Assembly (NCBI RefSeq): GCF_002138415.1
Contig: NZ_CP015612.1
Span: 2,644,001 to 2,708,000, forward strand
Length of the DNA: 64,000 nt
From: Stenotrophomonas maltophilia
Lineage (GTDB): Bacteria; Pseudomonadota; Gammaproteobacteria; Xanthomonadales; Xanthomonadaceae
Direction: 5' to 3'
The notes beneath the pieces were generated by a model, which worked only from the letters and a program-made list of their open reading frames with translations, searched no databases and was not told the origin of the DNA. Of this stretch, positions 15,444 through 23,719 are shown in pieces. Within the stretch, counting starts at the first letter, position 1, and each line of letters opens with the position of its first letter. Position numbers and translations under genes: made by a program.

Positions 15444-16478
15444 ATGCTCAAGTTGACCCGCATCGCTGCCGTCGCCCTGATCGGGCTGGCCGTGCTGCTG
15501 GCCCTGGTTGCCTTGATGATCGGGCGCAAGTCAGCAGCGCCCGCCTCGGTTGCCCCGGTTGTGCACAGCGAGGCCCAGTCAATCACGGTGGTCGAAGCCG
15601 TGGCGCGCCTGCCGGCCGGCGAACCGATCAGCGCCAATGGCGTGCGCCTCGCACAGCGAAACGCGCCGGTTGCCGGTGCCGCCACCAGCATGTCCGCGGT
15701 CGTCGGCAAGGTGCCGGTGCAGGATATCGCTGAAGGCACGGCGATCAGTGCTGGCAGTCTCGCACAGGGTTTTTCGCTGCAGCTGCGCGCGGGCGAGCGC
15801 GCGCTGGCCGTGCCGGTCGACGAACTGGTGGGCGCCGGCAACCGTATCCTGCCGGGTGACTTCGTCGACGTGTTCCTCAACCTTCGCAACGCCCAGCCCA
15901 ACGTCAACAGCCCGGGCGAAGCCGCGCAGACCCGCCTGCTGCTGTCGCGCCTGAGGGTGCTCAGCTATGGCCAGCAGGACATTGCCCCTGCCAGCGATGC
16001 TGCGGTGGCCAGCAGTGAGGCCGACACCCGCAACGATCCACGCGCCGCCGACATCACCGGCAGCAGCAGCCAGAGCACAGGCAGCGAGACGTCCCAACCC
16101 GCACGCAGCGCGGTCCTGGCGGTACCGGTGGCCGATGCCAACCGCCTGCTGCTGGGTGCGCAGCAGGGCAAGCTGTTTCTGGCCCTGCGCAACCCTGCCG
16201 ATTCCGGCCAGCCCGATCTGGCGCTGTTCCCGCAGGCACGCGGGGTGATCGATCCGCTGCGCGGCCTGGATGCAGAACAGCAACTTGCGCTGCAACGGCC
16301 AGAAAATCACGCGTTCGCCGGCATCGACGGCGATGCATTGGCCGGCCGCAGCAACGCGCCCGCCCGCAGCAACCCGGACGCGCCGGCCCGCGCGCCGGCG
16401 CCACGACGCAGCGTGCCACGCGCGTCGGGTATCGAGATCATCCGCGGTGACAGCTCCGCCCCTCGTGGTTCCCTTTGA
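15444..16478 (+). CDS. cpaB: Flp pilus assembly protein CpaB/RcpC
   Basis: 344 residues with an N-terminal membrane anchor (LTRIAAVALIGLAVLLALVALMIG) and a periplasmic part. Residues ~45-110 form a SAF domain (VVEAVARLPAGEPISANGVRLAQ), followed by the RcpC-type segment RALAVPVDELVGAGNRILPGDFVDVFL. The Ser/Arg/Pro-rich C-terminal ~60 residues are low complexity. AGGAGA lies 8 bases before the ATG. CpaB/RcpC proteins modify or gate pilus export through the secretin encoded next. Confidence 0.92.
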   Translation: MLKLTRIAAVALIGLAVLLALVALMIGRKSAAPASVAPVVHSEAQSITVVEAVARLPAGEPISANGVRLAQRNAPVAGAATSMSAVVGKVPVQDIAEGTAISAGSLAQGFSLQLRAGERALAVPVDELVGAGNRILPGDFVDVFLNLRNAQPNVNSPGEAAQTRLLLSRLRVLSYGQQDIAPASDAAVASSEADTRNDPRAADITGSSSQSTGSETSQPARSAVLAVPVADANRLLLGAQQGKLFLALRNPADSGQPDLALFPQARGVIDPLRGLDAEQQLALQRPENHAFAGIDGDALAGRSNAPARSNPDAPARAPAPRRSVPRASGIEIIRGDSSAPRGSL

Positions 16479-16496
16479 CCTGCATCGAGCGCATCC

Positions 16497-17855
16497 ATGA
16501 CCGAACGTCGCCACCGTCCACGCCCCTCCCCCCGCCAGCGCTGGCTGGCCCTGCTGCTGGTGCTGCTGGCACCGGCGACGAGCGTGGCTGCCGACGACCT
16601 GGTACTGCAGGCACGTGAACAGCGCCCCTGGACCCTGCCGGGCGATCTGGAGCGGGTCGCCATTGCCGATCCGGGCGTGGCCGATATCGTGATGCTGCGC
16701 GGCCAGCGCCAGGCGCTGCTGGTCGGCAAGGCACCGGGCACCACCACGCTGCTGCTCTGGCATCGCAAGCAGACCGAGCCACAGCGCCTGCAGGTACGGG
16801 TACAGAGCGCGGTGCAGGGCGCCGCCGATGCAGGGGCGAACGGACTGGTGTTCACCCAGCAGGACAACCAGGGCCTGCTGCAGGGAAGCACTGACAGTGT
16901 GCTGTCGCACATGCAGGAGCAGAAGCCCGCTGCCATGGCGCTGGGCAAGGATGGCATGCTCGCCGATGCCTCCACCGTCAACAGCGGCGGCGTGGTCCAG
17001 GTCGAGGTCAAGGTGGTCGAGTTCAACAAGACCGCGCTGAAGCAGATCGGCATCAGCTTCCAGAACCGAAATGGCAACTTCGCCTATGGTTTCGCGCGTC
17101 CCGGCGGCCAGCTGCCGGGCAATACCGGCATCCTGCCAGGCATGAAGGAGGGCAACTCCGGCAATGAAGCCGAGTCGCCAATCTCGTCTGCGTTCCGCCT
17201 GGTGTTCGGCTCGACCAAGGGCCTGTGGAACGCCGACGTCGACCTGCTGCAGAGCAACGGCATGGCGCGCGTGCTGGCCGAGCCCACCCTGGTTGCGCTG
17301 TCCGGTCAGAGTGCCAGCTTCCTGGCCGGTGGCGAGCTGCCCATCCTGGAGCCACAGGGACTGGGCACCACCACCATTACCTACAAGCCATTCGGTATCG
17401 GCCTGACGGTGACCCCGACGGTGCTGTCGCCCAACCGCATCGCGCTGAAGGTGGCGCCGGAAGCCAGCGATCTGGACTACAGCAATGCCATCGCACTCAA
17501 CGGCGTACAGATTCCCTCGATCACCACCCGCCGCGCCGACACCACGGTCGAGCTCGGCGACGGCGAGAGCTTCGTGATTGGCGGCCTGGTCAGCTCGAAC
17601 GTCGTCTCCAATGTCGGCAAGATCCCCCTGCTGGGCGACCTGCCGATCATCGGCTCATTCTTCCGCAACTTCGATTACAAGCGCCAGGACAAGGAGCTGG
17701 TGATCATCGTCACGCCACGGCTGGTGCAGCCGCTGGCACGCAACACCGAGCTGCCACTGCCTGGTGAGCGCGAGGCCAAGCCGAACCTGCCCGAATGGGG
17801 TGCGTGGCTGCTTGGCCCGATCAGCCAGGACCCGGTGCCCGGCTTCTCACGCTGA
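16497..17855 (+). CDS. rcpA: Outer-membrane secretin of the Tad system (RcpA/CpaC)
   Basis: 452 residues with a signal peptide (WLALLLVLLAPATSVAAD). Residues ~35-95 are the pilus-type N-terminal domain (WTLPGDLERVAIADPGVADIVMLRG). The C-terminal ~230 residues are the secretin domain (VLAEPTLVALSGQSASFLAGGELP, VELGDGESFVIGGLVSSN, GKIPLLGDLPIIGSFFR, ELVIIVTPRLVQP). It forms the outer-membrane channel for the Flp pilus. No separate RcpB/CpaD pilotin gene is seen in the cluster. Confidence 0.94.
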   Translation: MTERRHRPRPSPRQRWLALLLVLLAPATSVAADDLVLQAREQRPWTLPGDLERVAIADPGVADIVMLRGQRQALLVGKAPGTTTLLLWHRKQTEPQRLQVRVQSAVQGAADAGANGLVFTQQDNQGLLQGSTDSVLSHMQEQKPAAMALGKDGMLADASTVNSGGVVQVEVKVVEFNKTALKQIGISFQNRNGNFAYGFARPGGQLPGNTGILPGMKEGNSGNEAESPISSAFRLVFGSTKGLWNADVDLLQSNGMARVLAEPTLVALSGQSASFLAGGELPILEPQGLGTTTITYKPFGIGLTVTPTVLSPNRIALKVAPEASDLDYSNAIALNGVQIPSITTRRADTTVELGDGESFVIGGLVSSNVVSNVGKIPLLGDLPIIGSFFRNFDYKRQDKELVIIVTPRLVQPLARNTELPLPGEREAKPNLPEWGAWLLGPISQDPVPGFSR

Positions 17856-17927
17856 TTCCATGATGCCTGCGATACCACGCCCATGCCCTACGCCGCCGCC
17901 CAGCCGCTGCATCCGCAAGGACCACCG

Positions 17928-19139
17928 ATGAATCTGGTCCTGTACGGAATGGATCGCGAACTGCTGCCGCGGCTGGCGGCCAAGCTGCCGCCGACCACCA
18001 CCCTGCACTGGCAGGACAGCAGCACACCGACCTCCGCCCTGGATCTGCAACGCGGGCCACAGAGCCTGGTCCTGCTCGACTTCCGTCCCGAACATGCCGC
18101 CGCCTCCAGCGTGCTTGCACAGCAACTGCAGCAGACCGAGCCGGACCTGATGCTGGTTGCGGTCGGCGCCACCAGCGCCGGCCAGGTGGAAGGCGTGGTG
18201 ATGGCCCTGCGCGTGGGACTGCGTGATGTCCTGGATCTGGACAGCGACAATTCCGGCATCGAAGCAGCGCTGCGCCGGGCGCTGTCGCCACGGCCAGCCG
18301 CCGCCGCACAGCATGCGCACAAGGCACGATTGATCGTACTGCTGGGCGTACGTGCCGGCGTCGGCACCAGTACCCTGGCCGCACACCTGTCGGTGCTGGC
18401 GCAACAGACGCGCGCACTCGCCCAGGGCGAAGCGCTGCAGCAGGACGGCCTGCTGATGGAGCTGGCACAGCCTTCCGGTGATCTGGCGCTGTACCTCAAC
18501 CTGGACAGCCGCTTCCACTACGAGGACGCGCTGCGCAATGCCAGCCGCATCGATGCCACCCTCGCCCGCACCGCGATGGCACGTCACGATTCCGGGCTGG
18601 TGCTTCTGGACCGCGCCAGCGGCAGCGATGCGGTGCCACCGTCCGATCCCGGCGCATTGCTGCAGCGCCTGCGCGGCGTGTTTGCCAGCGTGCTGTGCGA
18701 TGCCGGTGGCTGTCCGTTGCGGCAGCTGCCACCACTGCTGCTGGACCAGGCCGACGAAATCTGGCTGGTCACCGACGCGTCGATCGCCACCCTGGTGTCG
18801 CTCGACCAGGCCCTGAAGCACCTGGCCGGGCAGCGCGAGCGCGAGAAGCGCCTGCAGCTGGTGATCAACCGTCACGACGACAGCAGCGGCATGAGTCCGG
18901 AGCAGATCGCGCGCCGCTTCGAAGTGCCGCTGCTGGCCACGCTGCCCGAACGTCCGCGTGTGCGCCTTGCCGCCAGCCAGGGTCACCTGCTGTTGCAGGA
19001 TGCACCGCGCGACCCCTACCTGCGTGCCCTCGCCCCGCTCGTTCCGCGTCTGGATCCGGCTGCAGTCCCGGTCCAGGCACAGGGACTGCGGGAAAGACTC
19101 TCCCTTGCCCTGGGTGGATCGCAATGGAAGACAAGGTAA
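17928..19139 (+). CDS. tadZ: Pilus localisation ATPase-like protein TadZ/CpaE
   Basis: 403 residues. The N-terminal ~130 residues resemble a receiver-like domain, followed by a ParA/MinD-type domain whose P-loop is degenerate (LLGVRAGVGTSTLAAHL, residues ~143-159), lacking the usual GKT lysine, as in many TadZ proteins. ATG 17928 (MNLVLYGMDREL) is preferred over an in-frame ATG at 17883 because AAGGA lies 8 bases upstream. TadZ is thought to recruit the Tad machine to the pole. Overlaps tadA by 16 bases. Confidence 0.88.
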   Translation: MNLVLYGMDRELLPRLAAKLPPTTTLHWQDSSTPTSALDLQRGPQSLVLLDFRPEHAAASSVLAQQLQQTEPDLMLVAVGATSAGQVEGVVMALRVGLRDVLDLDSDNSGIEAALRRALSPRPAAAAQHAHKARLIVLLGVRAGVGTSTLAAHLSVLAQQTRALAQGEALQQDGLLMELAQPSGDLALYLNLDSRFHYEDALRNASRIDATLARTAMARHDSGLVLLDRASGSDAVPPSDPGALLQRLRGVFASVLCDAGGCPLRQLPPLLLDQADEIWLVTDASIATLVSLDQALKHLAGQREREKRLQLVINRHDDSSGMSPEQIARRFEVPLLATLPERPRVRLAASQGHLLLQDAPRDPYLRALAPLVPRLDPAAVPVQAQGLRERLSLALGGSQWKTR

Positions 19140-20473
19140 CCCCGTTCCCGCATGCCGCCACCCGCCCGGTGCTGCCCGACAGCCCGCCGGGGCACGTGCC
19201 GTTCGCGCAGACCGAGCAGTACCAGAAGGTGCTGTCGGCGGCGCATGAGCACCTGCTCAACAGCATCGAGGACGAGCGCATCGACATCGACTCCTGGGCC
19301 CCGGACACCATCGCCCGGTGGGTGCAGGTGCAGACCGTGGGCTTCATCCAGGAATGGCGAATCCCGATCAACGAGGAAGAGATGCAGGTGGTTGCCGAAG
19401 GTCTGGTCAAGGAACTGACCGGATTCGGCCCGCTCGACGATCTGCTGCACGATCCGTCCATCGAAGACATCCTGATCAACGGCTTCAAGGACGTGCATGT
19501 CTCGCAGGGCGGCCAGCTCAAGCGCGCCACCCAACGCTTCACCGACGATACCCACCTGCTGCGCATCCTGCGCCGCATCCTGGCCCCGCTCGGGCGTCGC
19601 CTGGATGACTCCAATCCGATGGTCGACGCGCGTCTGCCCAACGGCGGTCGCCTCAACGCGATCATCTCGCCGCTGGCGGTGGACGGACCGATGGTGTCCA
19701 TCCGCAAGTTCCGCAAGGATCCGTTCACGCCCGACGAGCTGCTGGCCAAGGGCACCTTCGATGCGCCGATGCAGGCACTGCTGAAGGCGATGGTGCTGGG
19801 CCGCTGCAACATCCTGGTCTCCGGTGGTACCAGCTCCGGCAAAACCTCCCTGCTAAACGCACTGGCCAGTTACGTGCCCCCGAATGAGCGCGTGATCACC
19901 GTCGAGGACACCGCCGAACTGTCGCTCAACCATCCGCACGTGGTGCGCCTGGAGAGCCGCATCGGCGGCGCCGAAGGCCAGGGTGCGGTCAGCATCCGTG
20001 ACCTGGTCCGCAACAGCCTGCGCATGCGCCCGGACCGCATCGTGGTCGGCGAGGTACGTGGCGCCGAGGTGCTGGAGATGCTGCAGGCGATGAACACCGG
20101 CCATGACGGATCGATGGCCACCATCCATGCCAACTCGCCGCGTGACTGCCTGTACCGCATCGAGATGCTGGCCGGCTTCGCCGGCTTCCAGGGCAGCGAG
20201 GACAGCCTGCGCCGGCAGATCGCCAGTGCCATCGATTTCATCGTGCAGATCTCTCGACTGGGCGGCGGCCGTCGTGTACTGGTCTCTATCACCGAGATCA
20301 CTGGCGTCAGTGACAACCTGATCACCACCCAGGAAATGTTCCGCCACGAGCTGCAGATCGACGGCAACGGCAAAGAGACCGATCGCTGGATCGGGCTGGG
20401 CTTCCATCCGCACTCGCACAAGCTGGAGCCGTTCCGCCAGCAGCTGCGCGAGTCGCTGTACGGAGACTTCTGA
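19124..20473 (+). CDS. tadA: Tad secretion ATPase TadA/CpaF
   Basis: 449-residue member of the GspE/VirB11-type secretion ATPases. Walker A (GGTSSGKTS) lies at about residues 234-242, followed by the Asp box (RVITVEDTAELSL), Walker B (MRPDRIVVGEVRGAEVLEML) and the His box (TGHDGSMATIHANSP). The start lies inside the end of tadZ, indicating translational coupling. It is the cytoplasmic motor powering Flp pilus assembly through TadB/TadC. Confidence 0.96.
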   Translation: MEDKVTPFPHAATRPVLPDSPPGHVPFAQTEQYQKVLSAAHEHLLNSIEDERIDIDSWAPDTIARWVQVQTVGFIQEWRIPINEEEMQVVAEGLVKELTGFGPLDDLLHDPSIEDILINGFKDVHVSQGGQLKRATQRFTDDTHLLRILRRILAPLGRRLDDSNPMVDARLPNGGRLNAIISPLAVDGPMVSIRKFRKDPFTPDELLAKGTFDAPMQALLKAMVLGRCNILVSGGTSSGKTSLLNALASYVPPNERVITVEDTAELSLNHPHVVRLESRIGGAEGQGAVSIRDLVRNSLRMRPDRIVVGEVRGAEVLEMLQAMNTGHDGSMATIHANSPRDCLYRIEMLAGFAGFQGSEDSLRRQIASAIDFIVQISRLGGGRRVLVSITEITGVSDNLITTQEMFRHELQIDGNGKETDRWIGLGFHPHSHKLEPFRQQLRESLYGDF

Positions 20474-20475
20474 AC

Positions 20476-21432
20476 ATGGGCACCGGCCTGCTGCTGGGCA
20501 TGTTGAGCATCATCTCGGTGCTGCTGGCGCTGGCGGTCTGGCTGTGGGGTACGGCCAGCAGCCGCGAACAACGTCAGGCATCGCTGCAACATGCCGAGCA
20601 GCAACTCGCACGAGGAAGTGCAAGCAGTGGAGCACCCGCCGGGCCATCCGTCGCCGCTGCCAACGATCCGGCGCGAACGGCCGGCGGCACGCGCCGTGTG
20701 CTGCCACTGGATGGCCTGCTGCAGCGTGCGGGCCTGCAGACGGGCTGGAAGCTTCCGATCATGCTGCTGGTGCCTGGACTGGCGCTTTCGGTCGTGGCGA
20801 TGCTGCGGCTCGGCACCGCATGGATGCTCCCGCTGACCTTGCTGCTGTACCTGCTGGGCTGCTGGCTGTGGGTGATGCGGCGCACTTCGAAACTGCGCGC
20901 CCAGCTGCTGCATATGCTTCCCGACTTCCTGGACAACCTGGTACGGCTGACCGCACTGGGCAACAGCCTGCAGGCCGCGTTCCAGGTCGCGTCGATGCAG
21001 ACCAGCGCGCCGCTGCGCGGCCTGCTGGATACCACGGTGCGCTACGCGCGCAGCGGCATGGACCTGGACAGGGCGCTGGCGCTGGCCGCACAGCCTTACC
21101 GGATGGACGTACTGAAAGTTCTGTCAGTGGTGATCGGCGTCAGCGTACGCATCGGTGGCCGCTCCGACCAGATCCTGCAGCGCATGGGTGATTTCATGCG
21201 CGACCTGGAACAGGCCCAGCAGGAACTGGCCGCAACCACCTCCGAAACCCGCATGTCGGCCTGGGTCCTCGGCCTGCTGCCACCGGCCTGCGCGGTGCTG
21301 ATGGCGATCGCCAGCCCGGACTTCTTCCAGCCGGTGCTGCATGACCCGCTCGGCCACAAGATCCTGCTGATTGCACTGGGCCTGGAGCTTGTCGGTGGCT
21401 TCCTGCTGTATCGCCTGGCCAAGTCGCTATGA
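20476..21432 (+). CDS. tadB: Tad inner-membrane platform protein TadB
   Basis: 318 residues with one N-terminal and three or more later membrane segments around a type II secretion F domain (MLPDFLDNLVRLTALGNSLQAAFQVA, then DLEQAQQELAATTSETRMSAWVLGLLP). GGAG precedes the ATG, and the gene starts 3 bases after tadA. Pairs with TadC to form the inner-membrane platform. Confidence 0.92.
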   Translation: MGTGLLLGMLSIISVLLALAVWLWGTASSREQRQASLQHAEQQLARGSASSGAPAGPSVAAANDPARTAGGTRRVLPLDGLLQRAGLQTGWKLPIMLLVPGLALSVVAMLRLGTAWMLPLTLLLYLLGCWLWVMRRTSKLRAQLLHMLPDFLDNLVRLTALGNSLQAAFQVASMQTSAPLRGLLDTTVRYARSGMDLDRALALAAQPYRMDVLKVLSVVIGVSVRIGGRSDQILQRMGDFMRDLEQAQQELAATTSETRMSAWVLGLLPPACAVLMAIASPDFFQPVLHDPLGHKILLIALGLELVGGFLLYRLAKSL

Positions 21433-21460
21433 ACCACCCCCGCCCCTCCGGAGACGACCG

Positions 21461-22399
21461 ATGAGCGCCAGCGCGTGGTTCGCCCTCTCCCTGCTGGTGC
21501 TGGCCGCCGGTGTCGCCCTGCTCGGTATCGGCGGCTGGGTACGCAGTCATCGTGAGCACCGTACATCGGCCACGTTGAAGACCGCCCTGCAACCGCGGGA
21601 AGACGCCCGTGACGGCGAAGCGGCGCCGCAGCGCGACTCTCTGGGCTGGCTGGAGCGCTTCGGCCGGGCACTCAGCGGCGGTCGTCTGGAGGCCGCGTTG
21701 CTGACCAATGAAGACCGCCTGCTGCTGGACCTGGCCGGCTGGAACACCCGCCGCGGCACGGCCATCTACCTCGGCCTGCGCCTGCTGCTGGCCGTGCTGG
21801 TACTGGCACTGGTGCTGACATTCAGCAGCGTCACAGGGCTGGCCAGGATCATGGTGATCATCGGCGCGCTGGCTGCCGGCCTGTTGCTGCCCAAGTTCAT
21901 CCTGTCCGCCTGGGTGAAGCGACGCAGGCGCGCCGTCGAGAACGAATTGCCCTTGCTGATCGATCTGCTGCGCCTGCTGCAGGGCGTGGGCTTCAGCATG
22001 GACCAGAGCCTGCAGACGCTGGGCGACAAGCTGCGCGATGCGCTGCCGGTACTCGGTGGCGAGCTGCAGGAGGCCAACGTCGCCTACACCCACGGCCGCA
22101 CCCGCGCGCAGTCGCTGCGGCGCCTGAGCGAAGTCTATGCCGACGATGACCTGACCAGCCTGATGCAGTTGATCCTGCAGGTGCACGCCCACGGCGGCGC
22201 GGTGCAGGAACCGCTACGGCAGTTCAGCATCCGGCTGCGCGAACAGCGCCGTAACACCCTGAAGGAAAAGGTCGGCAAGCTATCGGTGAAGATGACCGTG
22301 GTGATGATGCTGACCCTGCTGCCAGCGCTGATGCTGGTCCTCGCCGGCCCTGCGCTGGTTGCGCTGGCCACCACCATGTCCAAGATGGGATCGCCCTGA
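21461..22399 (+). CDS. tadC: Tad inner-membrane platform protein TadC
   Basis: 312 residues with a T2SSF domain (ENELPLLIDLLRLLQGVGFSMDQSLQTLGDKL; REQRRNTLKEKVGKLSVKMTVVMMLTLLPALMLV) and four or so membrane helices. ATG 21461 has GGAG 9 bases upstream; the open frame continues upstream into tadB without a good start. The stop overlaps the tadD start by one base. Confidence 0.92.
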   Translation: MSASAWFALSLLVLAAGVALLGIGGWVRSHREHRTSATLKTALQPREDARDGEAAPQRDSLGWLERFGRALSGGRLEAALLTNEDRLLLDLAGWNTRRGTAIYLGLRLLLAVLVLALVLTFSSVTGLARIMVIIGALAAGLLLPKFILSAWVKRRRRAVENELPLLIDLLRLLQGVGFSMDQSLQTLGDKLRDALPVLGGELQEANVAYTHGRTRAQSLRRLSEVYADDDLTSLMQLILQVHAHGGAVQEPLRQFSIRLREQRRNTLKEKVGKLSVKMTVVMMLTLLPALMLVLAGPALVALATTMSKMGSP

Positions 22400-23271
22400 T
22401 GCCTGCCCTGCGCACCTCCTGCCTGCTGCTTGCCCTCGCCGCCGTCGCCAGCGGCTGTGCGTCGTCCACGCCGAAGTACCTGCGGGCGCCCAGCCTGGCC
22501 GCACCCGAACCGGCACCGCAGGACAGCCGCAATGCCTACCTGGAGCTGATCGCGCGCATGCAGCTGCAGGGTGCCTGGTATGCCTCGCTGGCCCATGTGG
22601 ATGCATTCCGCCAGCGCTACGGCGACCCACCGGCGCTACGACTGCTGCAGGCCGACGCACTACGCGAGACCGGGCAGGCCGATGCGGCCATCGCCCTGTA
22701 CCGCGATCTTTCCAGCGGCCCGCAGGCGGCAGCCGCCGCGCACGGCCTGGGCCTGATCGCCGCACGTCGTGATGACGATGCAGGCAGTGAACAGGCACTG
22801 GCGCGAGCCACGCAGCTGCAACCCTTGAATACCGATTATCTGGGCGACCTCGGCTACGCACGCCTGCGTGCCGGACAGTTCGATCAGGCACGTGAGCCGC
22901 TGGCCAAGGCCCTGGAGCTGTCCCCGGGCAACGCCAAGGCCACTGCCAACCTCGCCCTGTGGGCCGTGTTGCGCGGCGACACCGCCACCGCCGAGCGCCT
23001 CGCCCAACAGGCCAGCCTCAACGAGGACACCCTGCGCAGCATCCAGCAGCAGGCCACACAGATCCGCACCCGCCTGCAGCGACGACAGGCAGCTGCAGCA
23101 GCGGTCGCCCCCGCGCCTGCCCGCACCGTCGCTGCCCCCACGGCCAGCGCTGCACGGCTGGCCGTTGAGCCGCGTCTCCAGACACGCGATGAGCGCGACC
23201 CGCAGCGCTTGCCGCCTTCGATGCTGGAACGCTTCAGCGCCTCCGATCATCCGAACGGGTACACACCATGA
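22399..23271 (+). CDS. tadD: TPR lipoprotein TadD
   Basis: 290 residues with a lipoprotein signal (LLLALAAVASGCASS, lipobox ASGC). Several TPR units follow, e.g. LRETGQADAAIALYRDLSSG and YARLRAGQFDQAREPLAKALELSPGNAKATANLALW (roughly residues 60-200). The tail is Ala/Pro-rich. TadD is a periplasmic or outer-membrane assembly factor, probably aiding the secretin. Overlaps the neighbouring genes on both sides (1 and 4 bases). Confidence 0.88.
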   Translation: MPALRTSCLLLALAAVASGCASSTPKYLRAPSLAAPEPAPQDSRNAYLELIARMQLQGAWYASLAHVDAFRQRYGDPPALRLLQADALRETGQADAAIALYRDLSSGPQAAAAAHGLGLIAARRDDDAGSEQALARATQLQPLNTDYLGDLGYARLRAGQFDQAREPLAKALELSPGNAKATANLALWAVLRGDTATAERLAQQASLNEDTLRSIQQQATQIRTRLQRRQAAAAAVAPAPARTVAAPTASAARLAVEPRLQTRDERDPQRLPPSMLERFSASDHPNGYTP

Positions 23272-23711
23272 CCGCGACGCACCTGACCCGACGCCTGTTG
23301 CCTGTGCTGGCCTGCCTGTTGATTGCAGGCGCCGCGCAGGCGCAGCAACAGCCGCTGACCGGGCAGATGCTCGGCGGCAGCAGCCCTGCACCGGCCTCGC
23401 AACCGCTGCAGTCCGAGGCACTGACGACCGTGGATCTGTCCGCGCCCGCACCTCCGGCACCGGCGGCGATCGCCGCCACTGATGCCGCCACACCGATGGT
23501 CCGCCCTGTACGCAGCCAGATCGGCGATACCGCCCGCGGCCTGTTCCGCCTGCAGGCATCGGGCCAGCAGGCCGGGCAACGCCTGCCGATCCTTGGCGAC
23601 CAGGCCACGTTGAGCTATGCCCGCTACATCAAGAGTTTCGAACACGAGATCCCGGACTTCTTTGAAACCGATGTCGCCAAGTCCAAGGGAACATCCTCAT
23701 CCGGACGCTGA
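23268..23711 (+). CDS. DUF3613 protein of the tad operon
   Basis: 147 residues with a Sec signal peptide (LLPVLACLLIAGAAQAQQ). The C-terminal ~55 residues (IGDTARGLFRLQASGQQAGQRLPILGDQATLSYARYIKSFEHEIPDFF) are the DUF3613 signature, which is mostly found in tad loci. The middle is Pro/Ala-rich. The biochemical role is unknown. Its 4-base overlap with tadD and its position before tadG argue for a periplasmic part in pilus assembly. Confidence 0.85.
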   Translation: MTATHLTRRLLPVLACLLIAGAAQAQQQPLTGQMLGGSSPAPASQPLQSEALTTVDLSAPAPPAPAAIAATDAATPMVRPVRSQIGDTARGLFRLQASGQQAGQRLPILGDQATLSYARYIKSFEHEIPDFFETDVAKSKGTSSSGR

Positions 23712-23719
23712 GGTAGGCC